Below, in pieces: positions 46,474 through 54,956 of a DNA stretch of 64,000 nt. Origin of the DNA: Carnobacterium mobile DSM 4848. Its GTDB lineage: Bacteria > Bacillota > Bacilli > Lactobacillales > Carnobacteriaceae. The position numbers and the translations under genes are program-made. The stretch lies in the NCBI RefSeq assembly GCF_000744825.1, contig NZ_JQMR01000001.1, positions 2,217,501 through 2,281,500 on the forward strand, written 5' to 3'. The notes under the pieces were generated by a model, which was given only the letters and a program-made list of their open reading frames with translations, did not search any database and had not been told where the DNA came from. Position 1 is the first letter of the stretch. Every line of letters begins with the position of its first letter.

Positions 46474-47461
46474 ACGGCGATTCGGTTGGATAGGCGATCA
46501 AGAAATAACAGAATACCAACTGACAACTACTAAAGGGGCCATTTTTCGGTGTTTAAATTACGGAGCAGTCGTGACCGGTATTGAGGTACCTGATCGTAAC
46601 GGAAACTATGAAAACGTCGTGTTAGGTTTTGACACACTCGAAGAGTACATTCAGGACTCGCCTTATTTTGGTGCGCTAGTCGGACGTGTAGCAGGACGGA
46701 TCAAAAATGGCGCATGGGGAATACATCAATTGACTCAAAATGAAGGACCGCATCATATTCATGGAGGACAATCCAATTTCAGTCAAATTGGATGGGATGC
46801 TGAAGTGAATGAAGCTGCTGATTTTATCGATATTATTTTTACTCATACAAGTCCAGCAGGAGACAATGGGTATCCCGGAAATGTAACAGTAAAAGTAACT
46901 TATCGATGGACTGAGAATGCTGTTTGGGATATGGTCATTCAAGCAGAAACGGATGCAGCGACATTGTTTAACCCAACGAATCACACGTATTTCAACTTGA
47001 GCGGGACAGTAAAACGAACTATTTTAGACCATAAACTACAAATTTCCAGTGATGTTTATGCTGAAGTTGGTGCTGACAAATGTCCAACGGGAAGGTTGTA
47101 CCCAGTTGATGGAACACCTTATGATTTCCGGAAGCCTATTTTTATGCGCGAAGCATTGAAAAAACAGCCTGCTGGTTATGATACACCTTTTAAGTTGACG
47201 ACAGGATACATACGGCTGATCGAACCGGAAAGCGGCCGGAAAGTAGCGATTCGTACGACTCGAGAAGCAGTCGTTGTTTTCTCAACAACAGGAATGGATG
47301 AAGACTATCTGGTGATGGGCAAAAAAATGTGCAGTCATCTGGGAATTGCTTTAGAAACCCAAGAGCTGCCGGATGCTGTTCATCATCCTCATTTTCAATC
47401 GATCGTTCTGAAACCCGGGGAACGGTACTTTTCACAAACAACGTATCATTTTTCTGCTTGA
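46460..47461 (+). CDS. galM: Aldose 1-epimerase (mutarotase)
   Basis: A 333-residue galactose mutarotase-fold protein. It has NYGAVVTGIEVPD (about residue 33), GRVAGRIKNG (about 75), GPHHIHGG, the His in NPTNHTYFNLSG (about 175) and the Glu in LETQELPDAVHHPHF. It interconverts alpha and beta glucose anomers, useful for glucose released by MalP. No ATG exists near the N-terminus; TTG 46460 inside the end of pgmB is the only start giving a full domain, so it is probably translated by coupling. An inefficient start is expected. Confidence 0.87.
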   Translation: MEFNKRRFGWIGDQEITEYQLTTTKGAIFRCLNYGAVVTGIEVPDRNGNYENVVLGFDTLEEYIQDSPYFGALVGRVAGRIKNGAWGIHQLTQNEGPHHIHGGQSNFSQIGWDAEVNEAADFIDIIFTHTSPAGDNGYPGNVTVKVTYRWTENAVWDMVIQAETDAATLFNPTNHTYFNLSGTVKRTILDHKLQISSDVYAEVGADKCPTGRLYPVDGTPYDFRKPIFMREALKKQPAGYDTPFKLTTGYIRLIEPESGRKVAIRTTREAVVVFSTTGMDEDYLVMGKKMCSHLGIALETQELPDAVHHPHFQSIVLKPGERYFSQTTYHFSA

Positions 47462-47539
47462 AAAGGCTTGCCAGTCACTAGTTTCTAACTTATGATAAGA
47501 GAAAGAAACAAAGACAATAGAGGTTGAGGGAGTGAGCAG

Positions 47540-48565
47540 ATGGCGATTACGATTAAAGATGTTGCAAAAAAAGCAGGTGTGGCGACTTCAACTGTTTCGC
47601 GAACGATTCAAGATCATCCCAGTATTAGCGAAAAAACGAAAAAAAAAGTTCGCTTAATAATGAAAGAACTTGGGTATCAACCTAATTTGGCAGCACGAGG
47701 CTTGGTAAATAAAAATACTCGAACGATTGGAGTTGTTCTGCCTGTATCTGACGGGGTGGCCTTTCAAAATCCTTTCTTCTTAGAAATGATCCGCGGCATC
47801 AGCAAGACCTGTAATGAGAAAAAATACATGGTGGCGGTCGCTTCAGGAACAACGGAAGAAGAATTACTGGAAAGTATCCGAATGATGGCAAAAGGCGGTC
47901 GGGCAGACGGTTTTATCGTCTTGTATTCTAAAAAAGAAGACCAAGTGATCGATTATCTGCACCAAGAGAATTTGCATTACGCCATTATTGGAAAACCGTA
48001 TCAGTATGAAAATGAAATCTTATATGTTGATAACGATAACCAACTAGCAGGAAAAGATGCAGCAAATTATTTGATTGGATTAAATCATCAAAAAATTGCT
48101 TATATTTGCAGCGATATAGATGAAATGGTTACAGCTGAACGGCTATCTGGTTACCAGCAGGCCCTTTCGGCAGCGAATATAGTCAATGACCCAACTTATA
48201 TTGTGGCAGAAGCTTTTAAAGACACAGAGCATAAGCAGCAGCTGGCTTCGTTATTTCTGGCTGACGAACACCCAACAGCAGTAGTGGCGAGCGATGATAT
48301 AGTAGCCATGAGTCTGACACATTTATTGAAAGATATCGGATTATCAGTTCCAAATGATATTTCGATCATCAGTTTCAATAATTCTATTTTTGCCGAAATG
48401 ATCCAACCAGCCTTGACTTCTATCGATGTCCATATCGACTACTTGAGCAGTCAAGTAGTGGAGAAATTGGTTGAATTCATTGAAGGCAGACAAACAATAG
48501 CAATGAAAGTTATTTTACCGCATAAAATCATTGAACGAGATTCGTGTAAGAGCAAAATAGAGTAA
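47540..48565 (+). CDS. malR: LacI-family maltose regulator MalR
   Basis: A 341-residue LacI/GalR regulator with an N-terminal helix-turn-helix (TIKDVAKKAGVATSTVSRTI, residues 3-22), a hinge helix near NLAARGLV and a periplasmic-binding-like sensor domain. It closes the malP-pgmB-galM-malR operon and should bind the palindromes in the malT/malP intergenic region. The sugar effector is inferred to be maltose. The start has a GAGGTTGAGGGAG site. Confidence 0.9.
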   Translation: MAITIKDVAKKAGVATSTVSRTIQDHPSISEKTKKKVRLIMKELGYQPNLAARGLVNKNTRTIGVVLPVSDGVAFQNPFFLEMIRGISKTCNEKKYMVAVASGTTEEELLESIRMMAKGGRADGFIVLYSKKEDQVIDYLHQENLHYAIIGKPYQYENEILYVDNDNQLAGKDAANYLIGLNHQKIAYICSDIDEMVTAERLSGYQQALSAANIVNDPTYIVAEAFKDTEHKQQLASLFLADEHPTAVVASDDIVAMSLTHLLKDIGLSVPNDISIISFNNSIFAEMIQPALTSIDVHIDYLSSQVVEKLVEFIEGRQTIAMKVILPHKIIERDSCKSKIE

Positions 48566-48586
48566 AACTGAAATTTTCAACAAAAA

Positions 48587-48615
48587 AACATTCTTACTTA
48601 AAAGAATGTTTTTTT
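48587..48615 (+). terminator. Rho-independent terminator after malR
   Basis: AACATTCTT / AAGAATGTT stem, 6-nt loop, T7 tail. Confidence 0.85.
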
Positions 48616-48745
48616 ATGTATAAAGATAGATAACGACAAAAACAAAGGCGAATGACTCGTTCATAAAAAATAAAAAGGCAGTATTTTTCAAAAAATCAAA
48701 ACTACAGCCAGAAAAGCATACACAGCATTGCAGTTTACCGGATCT

Positions 48746-49453
48746 TTAGCGGTCTTTAATGGTATGGATCCGAATAATGTTGTCTAAATTGGACAAATCT
48801 TCTATGACAGTAGTGGAGTCGATTTTTTCTGGCAAGCTAACCGTATAGAGATTCAAGTAAAGAGGGGATGAAGGTTCCTTTAAGTCAACCGAATATTCTA
48901 AATCAACTAATTGAATGTCCTTTTCATCAAAATATTTTTTGATTTCTTTTCGAGTTTCTTCCCGGTGATGGTAATGAATCTCGATTTTTTTTAGATCTTC
49001 TATCCGGAAAAACCTTTTGATCAGCCGCAAAGTTGCTAGAATAATGATACAACCTGTGACAGCAATAAAATAATACCCCATGCCAACAGCAATCCCAAGT
49101 CCTGCAACGGCCCAGATAGAAGCCGCAGTGGTCAATCCCGTCACGCTTCTTTTAGTCACAATGATGGTTCCAGCACCTAGAAACCCGATGCCGCTGACAA
49201 TTTGAGCTGTCATCCGCGTAATATCTGTGTTGAGGATCTGCAGCAGTTCTGGATTGACTAAAGCCATTTTAATAGTAGTATAAGTGGCTTGTGTCTGGAT
49301 CAAAGCAATTAAAGCTGAACCGACAGCAACCAGAATGTGAGTCCGAAGACCAGCGTTATGTCCGCGCGTTTCACGTTCATAGCCGATAATACTCCCAAAA
49401 ATAACAGCTGCGATCATGCGTCCGGTAATTTCAAAATAGTCTAATTCAAACAT
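48746..49453 (-). CDS. MgtC/SapB-family membrane protein
   Basis: A 235-residue protein with an N-terminal MgtC domain: GSIIGYERETRGHNAGLRTH (about residue 20-39), VSGIGFLGAGTII (about 88), VTGLTTAASIWAVAGLGIAVG (in pieces about 106-126) and about five transmembrane helices. A C-terminal ACT-like domain starts about 160. MgtC proteins are tied to growth in low magnesium and to ATP synthase control in pathogens; the role in this type of organism is unknown. ATG 49453 is set by a GGAGGAGG site. The mRNA leader has a hairpin just before that site. Confidence 0.87.
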   Translation of the reverse strand: MFELDYFEITGRMIAAVIFGSIIGYERETRGHNAGLRTHILVAVGSALIALIQTQATYTTIKMALVNPELLQILNTDITRMTAQIVSGIGFLGAGTIIVTKRSVTGLTTAASIWAVAGLGIAVGMGYYFIAVTGCIIILATLRLIKRFFRIEDLKKIEIHYHHREETRKEIKKYFDEKDIQLVDLEYSVDLKEPSSPLYLNLYTVSLPEKIDSTTVIEDLSNLDNIIRIHTIKDR

Positions 49454-49472
49454 ACCTACGAACCTCCTCCAG

Positions 49473-49503
49473 TGAAGGTTGAGTGGTTTCTTAAGAACCT
49501 TCA
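49473..49503 (-). promoter_or_regulatory. Hairpin in the mgtC-like leader
   Basis: On the minus strand TGAAGGTT pairs perfectly with AACCTTCA, with an inner GGTT/AACC alternative, ending 5 bases before the GGAGGAGG ribosome binding site. Possible control of translation; function unproven. Confidence 0.4.
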
Positions 49504-49753
49504 TTATTCTTTTATTATAATAGGAAGTTCACTAAAGTACCACTGAAAGCCTTTTTTAAAATACTAAAGACTTAGAAAGTAAAAAAGTATTAAGTAGGAA
49601 TGAATAGCATAAGTCTTGGCTTACGTTTCTTAAATGAAAACTATCTAGTTGGTCAAACGCATAGCTTCAAGTTCTGTCAGTTGTAATAAAGATTTTAAAA
49701 AAGTAAAGTAAAAGGAAAGAGACTAACTGATTTTTATAAAGGAGAGAAATTAT

Positions 49754-50299
49754 ATGAAGATGTTTTTTAGTGATTGGAGCACCATTTCGAGAATTGCAGT
49801 AGTAGGCACGTTAGCTTATTTATTGTTGATTGTTGTGTTACGCATTTTCGGGAAACGAACTTTATCTAAAATGAACGCTTTTGATTTTGTAGTGACAATT
49901 GCCCTAGGTTCCATCTTAGCTACAATACTAACTAGCAAAGATTTGACATTGATTGATGGAATTTTGGCTTTAGTTATTTTAGTTTTACTGCAGTATATTC
50001 TTAAAAAATTAACAATCCATTTCAAGTTTGCTGATAAAGTAGTAACATCAGAGCCAACGTTGCTGTTTTATGAAGGAGTATTTGATTTTGAAGCAATGAA
50101 AAAAGAACGGGTTTCGGAAGAAGAAATTTTACAAGCAGTACGTTCCAAAGGGTTTGCTTCAATGAGTGATGTATTGGGAGTTGTTATAGAAGCATCAGGA
50201 GAATTTTCTATTCTTTCGAATAAAGCTGCCGATCCAAAAGATAGTACATTAAGAAACATAAATAAAGAGCACTTTCAGTCATATGATCAAAATGATTAG
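49754..50299 (+). CDS. DUF421 (YetF-like) membrane protein
   Basis: A 181-residue protein with three N-terminal transmembrane helices (about 13-30, 40-60 and 65-83), including RIFGKRTLSKMNAFDFVVTI and ALGSILAT, and a soluble C-terminal DUF421 domain with LLFYEGVFDFEAMKKERVSE. This is the YetF/YcaP architecture. In Bacillus relatives, YetF-like domains are linked to spore membrane or envelope functions, but no role can be assigned here. The start has a GGAGAG site. Confidence 0.85.
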   Translation: MKMFFSDWSTISRIAVVGTLAYLLLIVVLRIFGKRTLSKMNAFDFVVTIALGSILATILTSKDLTLIDGILALVILVLLQYILKKLTIHFKFADKVVTSEPTLLFYEGVFDFEAMKKERVSEEEILQAVRSKGFASMSDVLGVVIEASGEFSILSNKAADPKDSTLRNINKEHFQSYDQND

Positions 50300-50337
50300 G
50301 AATAATGCTGTTGATGTTACATTTTTACATTAAAAAA

Positions 50338-50361
50338 CCTGTTTATCTAAAAAAGATAAAC
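50338..50361. terminator. Terminator between the DUF421 gene and the chromate transporter genes
   Basis: GTTTATCT-AAAAA-AGATAAAC stem. On the minus strand it is followed by AGG and T6, so it mainly ends the chr transcript. Confidence 0.75.
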
Positions 50362-50389
50362 AAGCTTTCTAGTTTTATTTTTAAAAAAA

Positions 50390-50953
50390 TTAAGTAAATA
50401 GACTAAACACTATACCTAAAGCACCGGCAAAAACCATCACGTAAATCGGATTTAACTTAAATTTCCTTAAAATGAATAAACTTAAAATAAAGATCCCTGC
50501 AGAGACCCAGCTTAAATCAGCGATATCGACTGGGAATGCTTCTTTATTGAAAAAGGCGGTCAATAAAATAGACAATCCCGCCGAAGCGATCAACGCAACG
50601 ACAGCAGGACGCAAGCCTTTAATGATTCCTTGGACCATACTCAAGCCTTTGTATTTATAGTAAAGAGTAGCTAAAGCTAGGACGATGACAGCAGATGGCG
50701 TGACGCAGCCTAAAGTAGCAACTAAAGCTCCAGGGAGTCCTGCTATTTTTGTGCCGACAAAGGTGGCGGTGTTAATTGCGATTGGGCCAGGAGTCATCTG
50801 TGAGATTGTCAAAATATCAATAAATTCAGTCGAAGACAACCAAGGGTGGACTTCTAAAACTTGTTCTTGGATCAAAGGGAGAGCTGCATAGCCTCCTCCA
50901 AAACTAAGTAAGCCTACTTGGAAAAAGCTCCAAAATAACTGTAGGTAAATCAT
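50390..50953 (-). CDS. Chromate transporter-like (CHR) short subunit, second gene
   Basis: A 187-residue single-domain CHR protein with LLSFGGGYAALPLIQ (about residue 15) and SQMTPGPIAINTATFVG (about 52), about five to six transmembrane segments. Short CHR proteins occur as tandem pairs that act together with opposite membrane topology. It starts 1 base after the partner gene, with AAGGAGG inside the partner's end. Chromate or sulfate-like anions are the family's substrate range; the natural substrate here is unknown. Confidence 0.88.
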   Translation of the reverse strand: MIYLQLFWSFFQVGLLSFGGGYAALPLIQEQVLEVHPWLSSTEFIDILTISQMTPGPIAINTATFVGTKIAGLPGALVATLGCVTPSAVIVLALATLYYKYKGLSMVQGIIKGLRPAVVALIASAGLSILLTAFFNKEAFPVDIADLSWVSAGIFILSLFILRKFKLNPIYVMVFAGALGIVFSLFT

Positions 50954-50954
50954 A

Positions 50955-51530
50955 TTATTTATCCTCCTTATTTAATAATAAGTTGGATCGGTATGTCGTA
51001 TAAGCCCCAATCAATCCACAAACAAACAAGATCAACACGATATTAACATCAAAAACGGCGGTTGCTATGAAAGCCAAAAACATGACAACGATCGGCAGCC
51101 ATTGCTTGCCTTTGACAATAGTCGACCCCATATTGATAACGACATCAACAATGACGGCAGCTACACCAGCTTGCATACCAAATAACAAAGCATTGATGAT
51201 AGGATTTTCTCGAAAAGCAATATAGAAGTAAGAAATGACTGTAATAATAGCTAACGGAGGCAAAATCGTTCCTAAGGTAGCTAAAAATGCTCCTGGAATA
51301 CCGGCCATGCGATACCCGACGATGATAGAAGCATTTACTGCGATTGGGCCCGGAGCGGATTGTCCAATGGCTACCAAATCCATCATTTCTTCTTCATCGA
51401 TCCAATTTAATTCTTTGACAAAACGTTTCTGCATCAATGGAACGATTACGTACCCTCCGCCAAAAGTGAAGGCACTTAGCGTGAGAGTAGATGAAAATAA
51501 AGTCCAATAAAATTTTTTATCTTTTTCCAA
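50955..51530 (-). CDS. Chromate transporter-like (CHR) short subunit, first gene
   Basis: A 191-residue CHR domain protein with SAFTFGGGYVIVPLMQKRF (about residue 18), the signature GQSAPGPIAVNASIIVGYRM (about 52) and PGAFLATLGTILPPLAII. It is paired with the following 187-residue gene, together making the two CHR halves that larger organisms fuse into one ChrA. The AGGAGG site sits 8 bases before ATG 51530. Confidence 0.88.
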   Translation of the reverse strand: MEKDKKFYWTLFSSTLTLSAFTFGGGYVIVPLMQKRFVKELNWIDEEEMMDLVAIGQSAPGPIAVNASIIVGYRMAGIPGAFLATLGTILPPLAIITVISYFYIAFRENPIINALLFGMQAGVAAVIVDVVINMGSTIVKGKQWLPIVVMFLAFIATAVFDVNIVLILFVCGLIGAYTTYRSNLLLNKEDK

Positions 51531-51747
51531 AAGTATTCCTCCTGCCTTATCTTTTTAAATCAGTTGACTCTAGTATACATGAAAATAGGATAGTTTTAGA
51601 AAGTTTTGCTTTCCTTTCCAAGGTTCTTTTTATCGTTAGACTAGAAGTCGAGCAACTGAATTGCAAAAAAACATCGACTGTTTGATAATAGTGAGATAAG
51701 AGAGAAGTTATGCTATTGTTTTTACTATAGAATGGAGAGAGAAAGTA

Positions 51748-52353
51748 ATGGGTGCTTGGGAGATATTTACCATAATAGGGACGATTTCGTTTTCATTGCA
51801 AGGCGGTTTGATTGCAATGGAAAAAAAATATGATATATTCGGCGTTTATTTATTTGGTATTTTAACTGCTTTTGGCGGCGGAGCTATCCGCAACACGTTG
51901 ATTGATGCACCTGATTATCAGCTATGGAATCAAAATAAATTATTTTATATTTCAATCGCAATGATTACATTGATCGTGTTGCTGCCTAAGCCTTTTTTGA
52001 AAAGCAAAGAACTGTGGGGAAATTTTTTTGATGCAATTGGTTTGATAGCATTTTCGATTCAAGGATCTATGACAGCAGTAAAGTTAGATTTGCCTGTCGG
52101 AGCAGTTGTTGTTTCTGCGCTTTTGACAGCAACCGGCGGCGGAGTTTTGCGTGATTTGCTTGCCTACCGTCAACCCATTGTTTTAGGCGAAGTGGTTTAT
52201 GGCTTGTGGGTATTTTTGATTGGGTTGATCATCGGAATGAGATGGGCCACTACGACCACGCATCTTTACATTATTTTTATGGTTTTTACCATCCTTCGAA
52301 TTTTGTCTTTTGTTTATAGTTGGAAAGTTCCTGTTCGGAAACTTGAAGAGTAG
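51748..52353 (+). CDS. TRIC-type cation channel family protein (UPF0126)
   Basis: A 201-residue membrane protein made of two repeated three-helix units. The repeat is visible as FSLQGGLIAMEK...AFGGGAIRN in the first half and FSIQGSMTAVKL...ATGGGVLRDLL in the second. Members are bacterial homologues of trimeric intracellular cation channels, sometimes called glycine transporters, so the substrate is open. The start follows GGAGAGAGAAAG. A weak CTGAA/TTCAG hairpin with a T tract follows at 52354-52376. Confidence 0.87.
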   Translation: MGAWEIFTIIGTISFSLQGGLIAMEKKYDIFGVYLFGILTAFGGGAIRNTLIDAPDYQLWNQNKLFYISIAMITLIVLLPKPFLKSKELWGNFFDAIGLIAFSIQGSMTAVKLDLPVGAVVVSALLTATGGGVLRDLLAYRQPIVLGEVVYGLWVFLIGLIIGMRWATTTTHLYIIFMVFTILRILSFVYSWKVPVRKLEE

Positions 52354-52438
52354 GCTGAAGCCTTCAGATTTTTAGCTTTCTTTTTACTAGTAAACTCACT
52401 ATACTTGAATCAGTACTCGAAAGAAAGTAGGAGAAAAA

Positions 52439-53791
52439 ATGGCGAAACAATATGATTATATTGCTATTGGTGGCGGAAGCGGCGGGATCGCTTCAATCAA
52501 CCGTGCAGGAATGCATGGAGCCAAAGGCGTTTTAATAGAAGGAAATGTCATCGGCGGTACCTGTGTGAATGTAGGGTGCGTGCCTAAGAAAATTATGTGG
52601 CATGGAGCACAAATGATGGATGAAATGAATTTGTATGCACCAGGTTACGGTATTGATATTCCATCAAAAAATTTAAATTTTGCCAAATTAGTTCAAAACA
52701 GAGAAACGTTTATTGAACGTCTGCACGGCAGTTACCAAAAAGGTTTAGACAGTAACGAAGTAGATTTCGTTCATGGATATGCTAAGTTTGTAGACAATAA
52801 AACCGTTGAAGTGAACGGGGAACAGTATACAGCTGATCATATCTTGATTGCTACCGGCGGAAAACCGGTGTTCCCAGATATTCCAGGTGCTGAATATGGA
52901 TTAGATTCAGATGGGTTCTTTGAAATGACGGAGTTGCCGAAACGGACAGCTGTAGTAGGAGCCGGGTATATTGCAGTAGAATTAGCAGGCGTTTTACATG
53001 GATTAGGATCAGATACCCACTTATTTGTTCGCCAACATGCTCCTTTACGCAACTTTGATTCCATCATCGTAGAAGGATTAGTTGAAACAATGGAACGAGA
53101 AGGCGCGACTTTGCATACGTACGCGGTCCCCGAAAAAGTTGAAAAGAATGAAGACGGCAGTTTGACTCTTCATTTAGAAGACGGAACAGCACACGAAACC
53201 GATGCTATTATTTGGGCGATCGGACGGGAACCTAATACAAGCAATTTGAATTTGGCAGCGACAGATGTGGCTGTAAATGATGGAGGTTATGTTAAAGTAG
53301 ATGAATTCCAAAACACATCTGTCAAAGGAATTTACGCTATCGGCGATGTTACAGGACATATTGAATTGACTCCTGTTGCAATTGCAGCCGGGAGACGTTT
53401 ATCTGAACGCTTATTTAACAATAAACCGATGGAGCATTTGGATTACAATAACGTCCCAACAGTTGTCTTTACCCATCCGCCAATCGGTACGGTCGGAATG
53501 ACAGAAGAACAAGCTATTGATCAATATGGCCAAGCGCAAATCAAAACGTATGAAACACGCTTTACAGCCATGCACAGTTCCATTACTGAAAACCGACAAA
53601 AGACTTATATGAAATTGGTTTGTTGTGGTCCGGAAGAAAAAGTTATCGGTTTGCATGGAATGGGCGCCGGTATGGACGAAATGCTGCAAGGATTTGCAGT
53701 AGCTATCAAAATGGGAGCAACGAAAGCTGATTTCGATGACACAGTAGCTATCCACCCGACCGGAGCAGAAGAATTCGTAACCATGAAATAA
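52439..53791 (+). CDS. gor: Glutathione-disulfide reductase
   Basis: A 450-residue flavoprotein that reduces oxidised glutathione with NADPH. FAD motif [13 protein letters not shown], redox disulfide [17 protein letters not shown] (Cys about 41 and 46), NADP motif [13 protein letters not shown] with the downstream [11 protein letters not shown] arginines that favour NADPH, second FAD motif YAIGDVTG, and the catalytic base in the C-terminal [13 protein letters not shown]. The full motif set supports Gor rather than a general homologue. The start has AAAGTAGGAG. A weak TTTCTT-17-TATACT promoter lies at 52377-52405. Confidence 0.94.
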   Translation: MAKQYDYIAIGGGSGGIASINRAGMHGAKGVLIEGNVIGGTCVNVGCVPKKIMWHGAQMMDEMNLYAPGYGIDIPSKNLNFAKLVQNRETFIERLHGSYQKGLDSNEVDFVHGYAKFVDNKTVEVNGEQYTADHILIATGGKPVFPDIPGAEYGLDSDGFFEMTELPKRTAVVGAGYIAVELAGVLHGLGSDTHLFVRQHAPLRNFDSIIVEGLVETMEREGATLHTYAVPEKVEKNEDGSLTLHLEDGTAHETDAIIWAIGREPNTSNLNLAATDVAVNDGGYVKVDEFQNTSVKGIYAIGDVTGHIELTPVAIAAGRRLSERLFNNKPMEHLDYNNVPTVVFTHPPIGTVGMTEEQAIDQYGQAQIKTYETRFTAMHSSITENRQKTYMKLVCCGPEEKVIGLHGMGAGMDEMLQGFAVAIKMGATKADFDDTVAIHPTGAEEFVTMK

Positions 53792-53910
53792 CCAGATGCG
53801 AAAAATGCTGAACAGGCATGACAGAAAATTACTTAGTCTCTGTTGAATGTATCATTCTTACAGAGATTTAAGAGAGAGAAATGTAGTGACCTTCTGTGAA
53901 ATTTCCGCAA

Positions 53911-53948
53911 AAGGCTGGAAGCCTTGAGGACAATTTTGTCTATTTTCC
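53911..53948. repeat. Single GGACAA-TT-TTGTCTATTTTCC element with adjacent hairpin
   Basis: AAGGCT-GGA-AGCCTT (53911-53925) is followed by GGACAA/TTGTCT with a 2-nt loop (53928-53941), continuing into the 13-mer TTGTCTATTTTCC (53936-53948) shared with 13590-13602 and, inverted, with 17966-17978. Confidence 0.6.
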
Positions 53949-53983
53949 GAATGCCTAGCATTTGCAGCTCAAAGAAACCTGAT

Positions 53984-54093
53984 GCGGAGTGACCCTGATA
54001 GACACACCGCAATTTTAGAGATTTGCAAGCAAAAGCATGCTGCGCACTGCTGAAAATTATCTAAATTGCCAAGTGTCTGGGTCACACCGCTCC
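53984..54093. repeat. ~110-nt imperfect inverted repeat
   Basis: Outer arms GGAG (53986-53989)/CTCC (54090-54093), then TGACCC-tgat-AGACAC (53990-54005) with GTGTCT-GGGTCA (54073-54084), and an inner stem GCAATTT (54009-54015)/AAATTGC (54063-54069) extended by AGA/TCT. The loop region holds AGCATGCT. It lies downstream of gor with no coding frame. It could be a small RNA, an mRNA 3' structure or a remnant of a miniature mobile element. Confidence 0.6.
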
Positions 54094-54110
54094 ATTAGGA
54101 AAAGATAGGA

Positions 54111-54162
54111 AAAACGTAGAAAGTGCCAAAAATGATTAATTTGGCAACTTCCTACGTTTTTT
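54111..54162 (+). terminator. Strong Rho-independent terminator
   Basis: AAAACGTAGAAAGTGCCAAA pairs with TTTGGCAACTTCCTACGTTTT (one bulge), ending in T6. It ends any transcript coming from gor through the long inverted repeat. Confidence 0.9.
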
Positions 54163-54255
54163 ACTATTTTTAACTTTTGGATCTGCTTTTTTTTGTTCGA
54201 ACAAGCTTCTTATCTAAAGCAGAGAGCTTATTTATTTTTGTGCATAGGCGACGAC

Positions 54256-54537
54256 GGGGCAAACAATCATTAAAACAGGTTGTGTTTGTCTCGAAAGCGC
54301 CAAAATGGGACAAACAATCGCAAAAACAAGTTGTGTTTGTCCCGAAAGTGCCAAAACGGGACAAACAATCGCAAAAACAAGCTTTGTTTGTCTCGAAAGC
54401 GCCAAAATGGGACAAACAATCATTGAAACAAGTTGTGTTTGTCCCGAAAGTGCTAAAATGGGACAAACAATCATTAAAACAAGTTGTGTTTGTCCCGACA
54501 GTGCTAAAACGAGACAAACAATCGCAAAAACAGATGG
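54256..54537. repeat. Tandem array of six 51-bp hairpin units (GGGACAAACA...TGTTTGTCCC)
   Basis: Units begin at 54256, 54307, 54358, 54409, 54460 and 54511 (exactly 51 bp apart; the last is partial). Each has GGGACAAACA at its start and TGTTTGTCCC 27 bases later, forming a 10-bp stem with a 17-nt loop, then CGAAAGYGCYAAAAY as linker. Changes in the arms (CCC to CTC, GGGA to GAGA or GGGG) mostly keep pairing through G-U. Because 51 is divisible by 3, long frames stay open on both strands, but none has a ribosome binding site. Confidence 0.85.
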
Positions 54538-54600
54538 ATTCGTCTTGATTTGATTAAAGAAGAGCATCGAGAATTCTTTTGCTCCATTCTTCAAAGAGCA

Positions 54601-54831
54601 TCAGACAGATTTAAACCATTCACCTTCAGGGGTATAGTTGATCACATCTCCATTTTTAAAATAAAGAGCTAATGAATGTTGTTCTTGGTTGCGTTTGATT
54701 TCGCGTACATTTTCTTTGGCATATACTGAGGGGTCACTTAAAGTCTCCATGTGTCGTGCATAAACCAGACTGAGTCGTTCGATTTGATTTTCATCCAATT
54801 GATCGTATCCTTTGACTTGATCCCATTCCAT
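54601..54831 (-). CDS. Small protein of unknown function
   Basis: A 76-residue soluble protein rich in acidic residues at the start (MEWDQVKGYDQLDENQIERL) and ending LYFKNGDVINYTPEGEWFKSV. I do not recognise the family. ATG 54831 has an AAGAGAGGA site about 9 bases upstream, better than an ATG further upstream. It is monocistronic, next to the 51-bp repeat array and the DnaA-box cluster. Confidence 0.68.
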   Translation of the reverse strand: MEWDQVKGYDQLDENQIERLSLVYARHMETLSDPSVYAKENVREIKRNQEQHSLALYFKNGDVINYTPEGEWFKSV

Positions 54832-54956
54832 ATAAAATTCTCCTCTCTTATTTTCTTTCATAGTTTCATTATACAAGGACTGTCCCTAAAACGATAACAA
54901 AACGCTGACCTCTAAAAAATCAACTACAATAACCTCTCTTATAGTTGTACACAATT

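Noticed and set aside
54256-54537. CRISPR array
   Set aside because: No unique spacers; the whole 51-bp unit is repeated and there are no cas genes in the window.
54170-54594. Three overlapping frames of 115-123 residues on both strands across the 51-bp array, encoding 17-residue repeats
   Set aside because: They stay open only because the repeat length is a multiple of three; none has a ribosome binding site or sensible composition.
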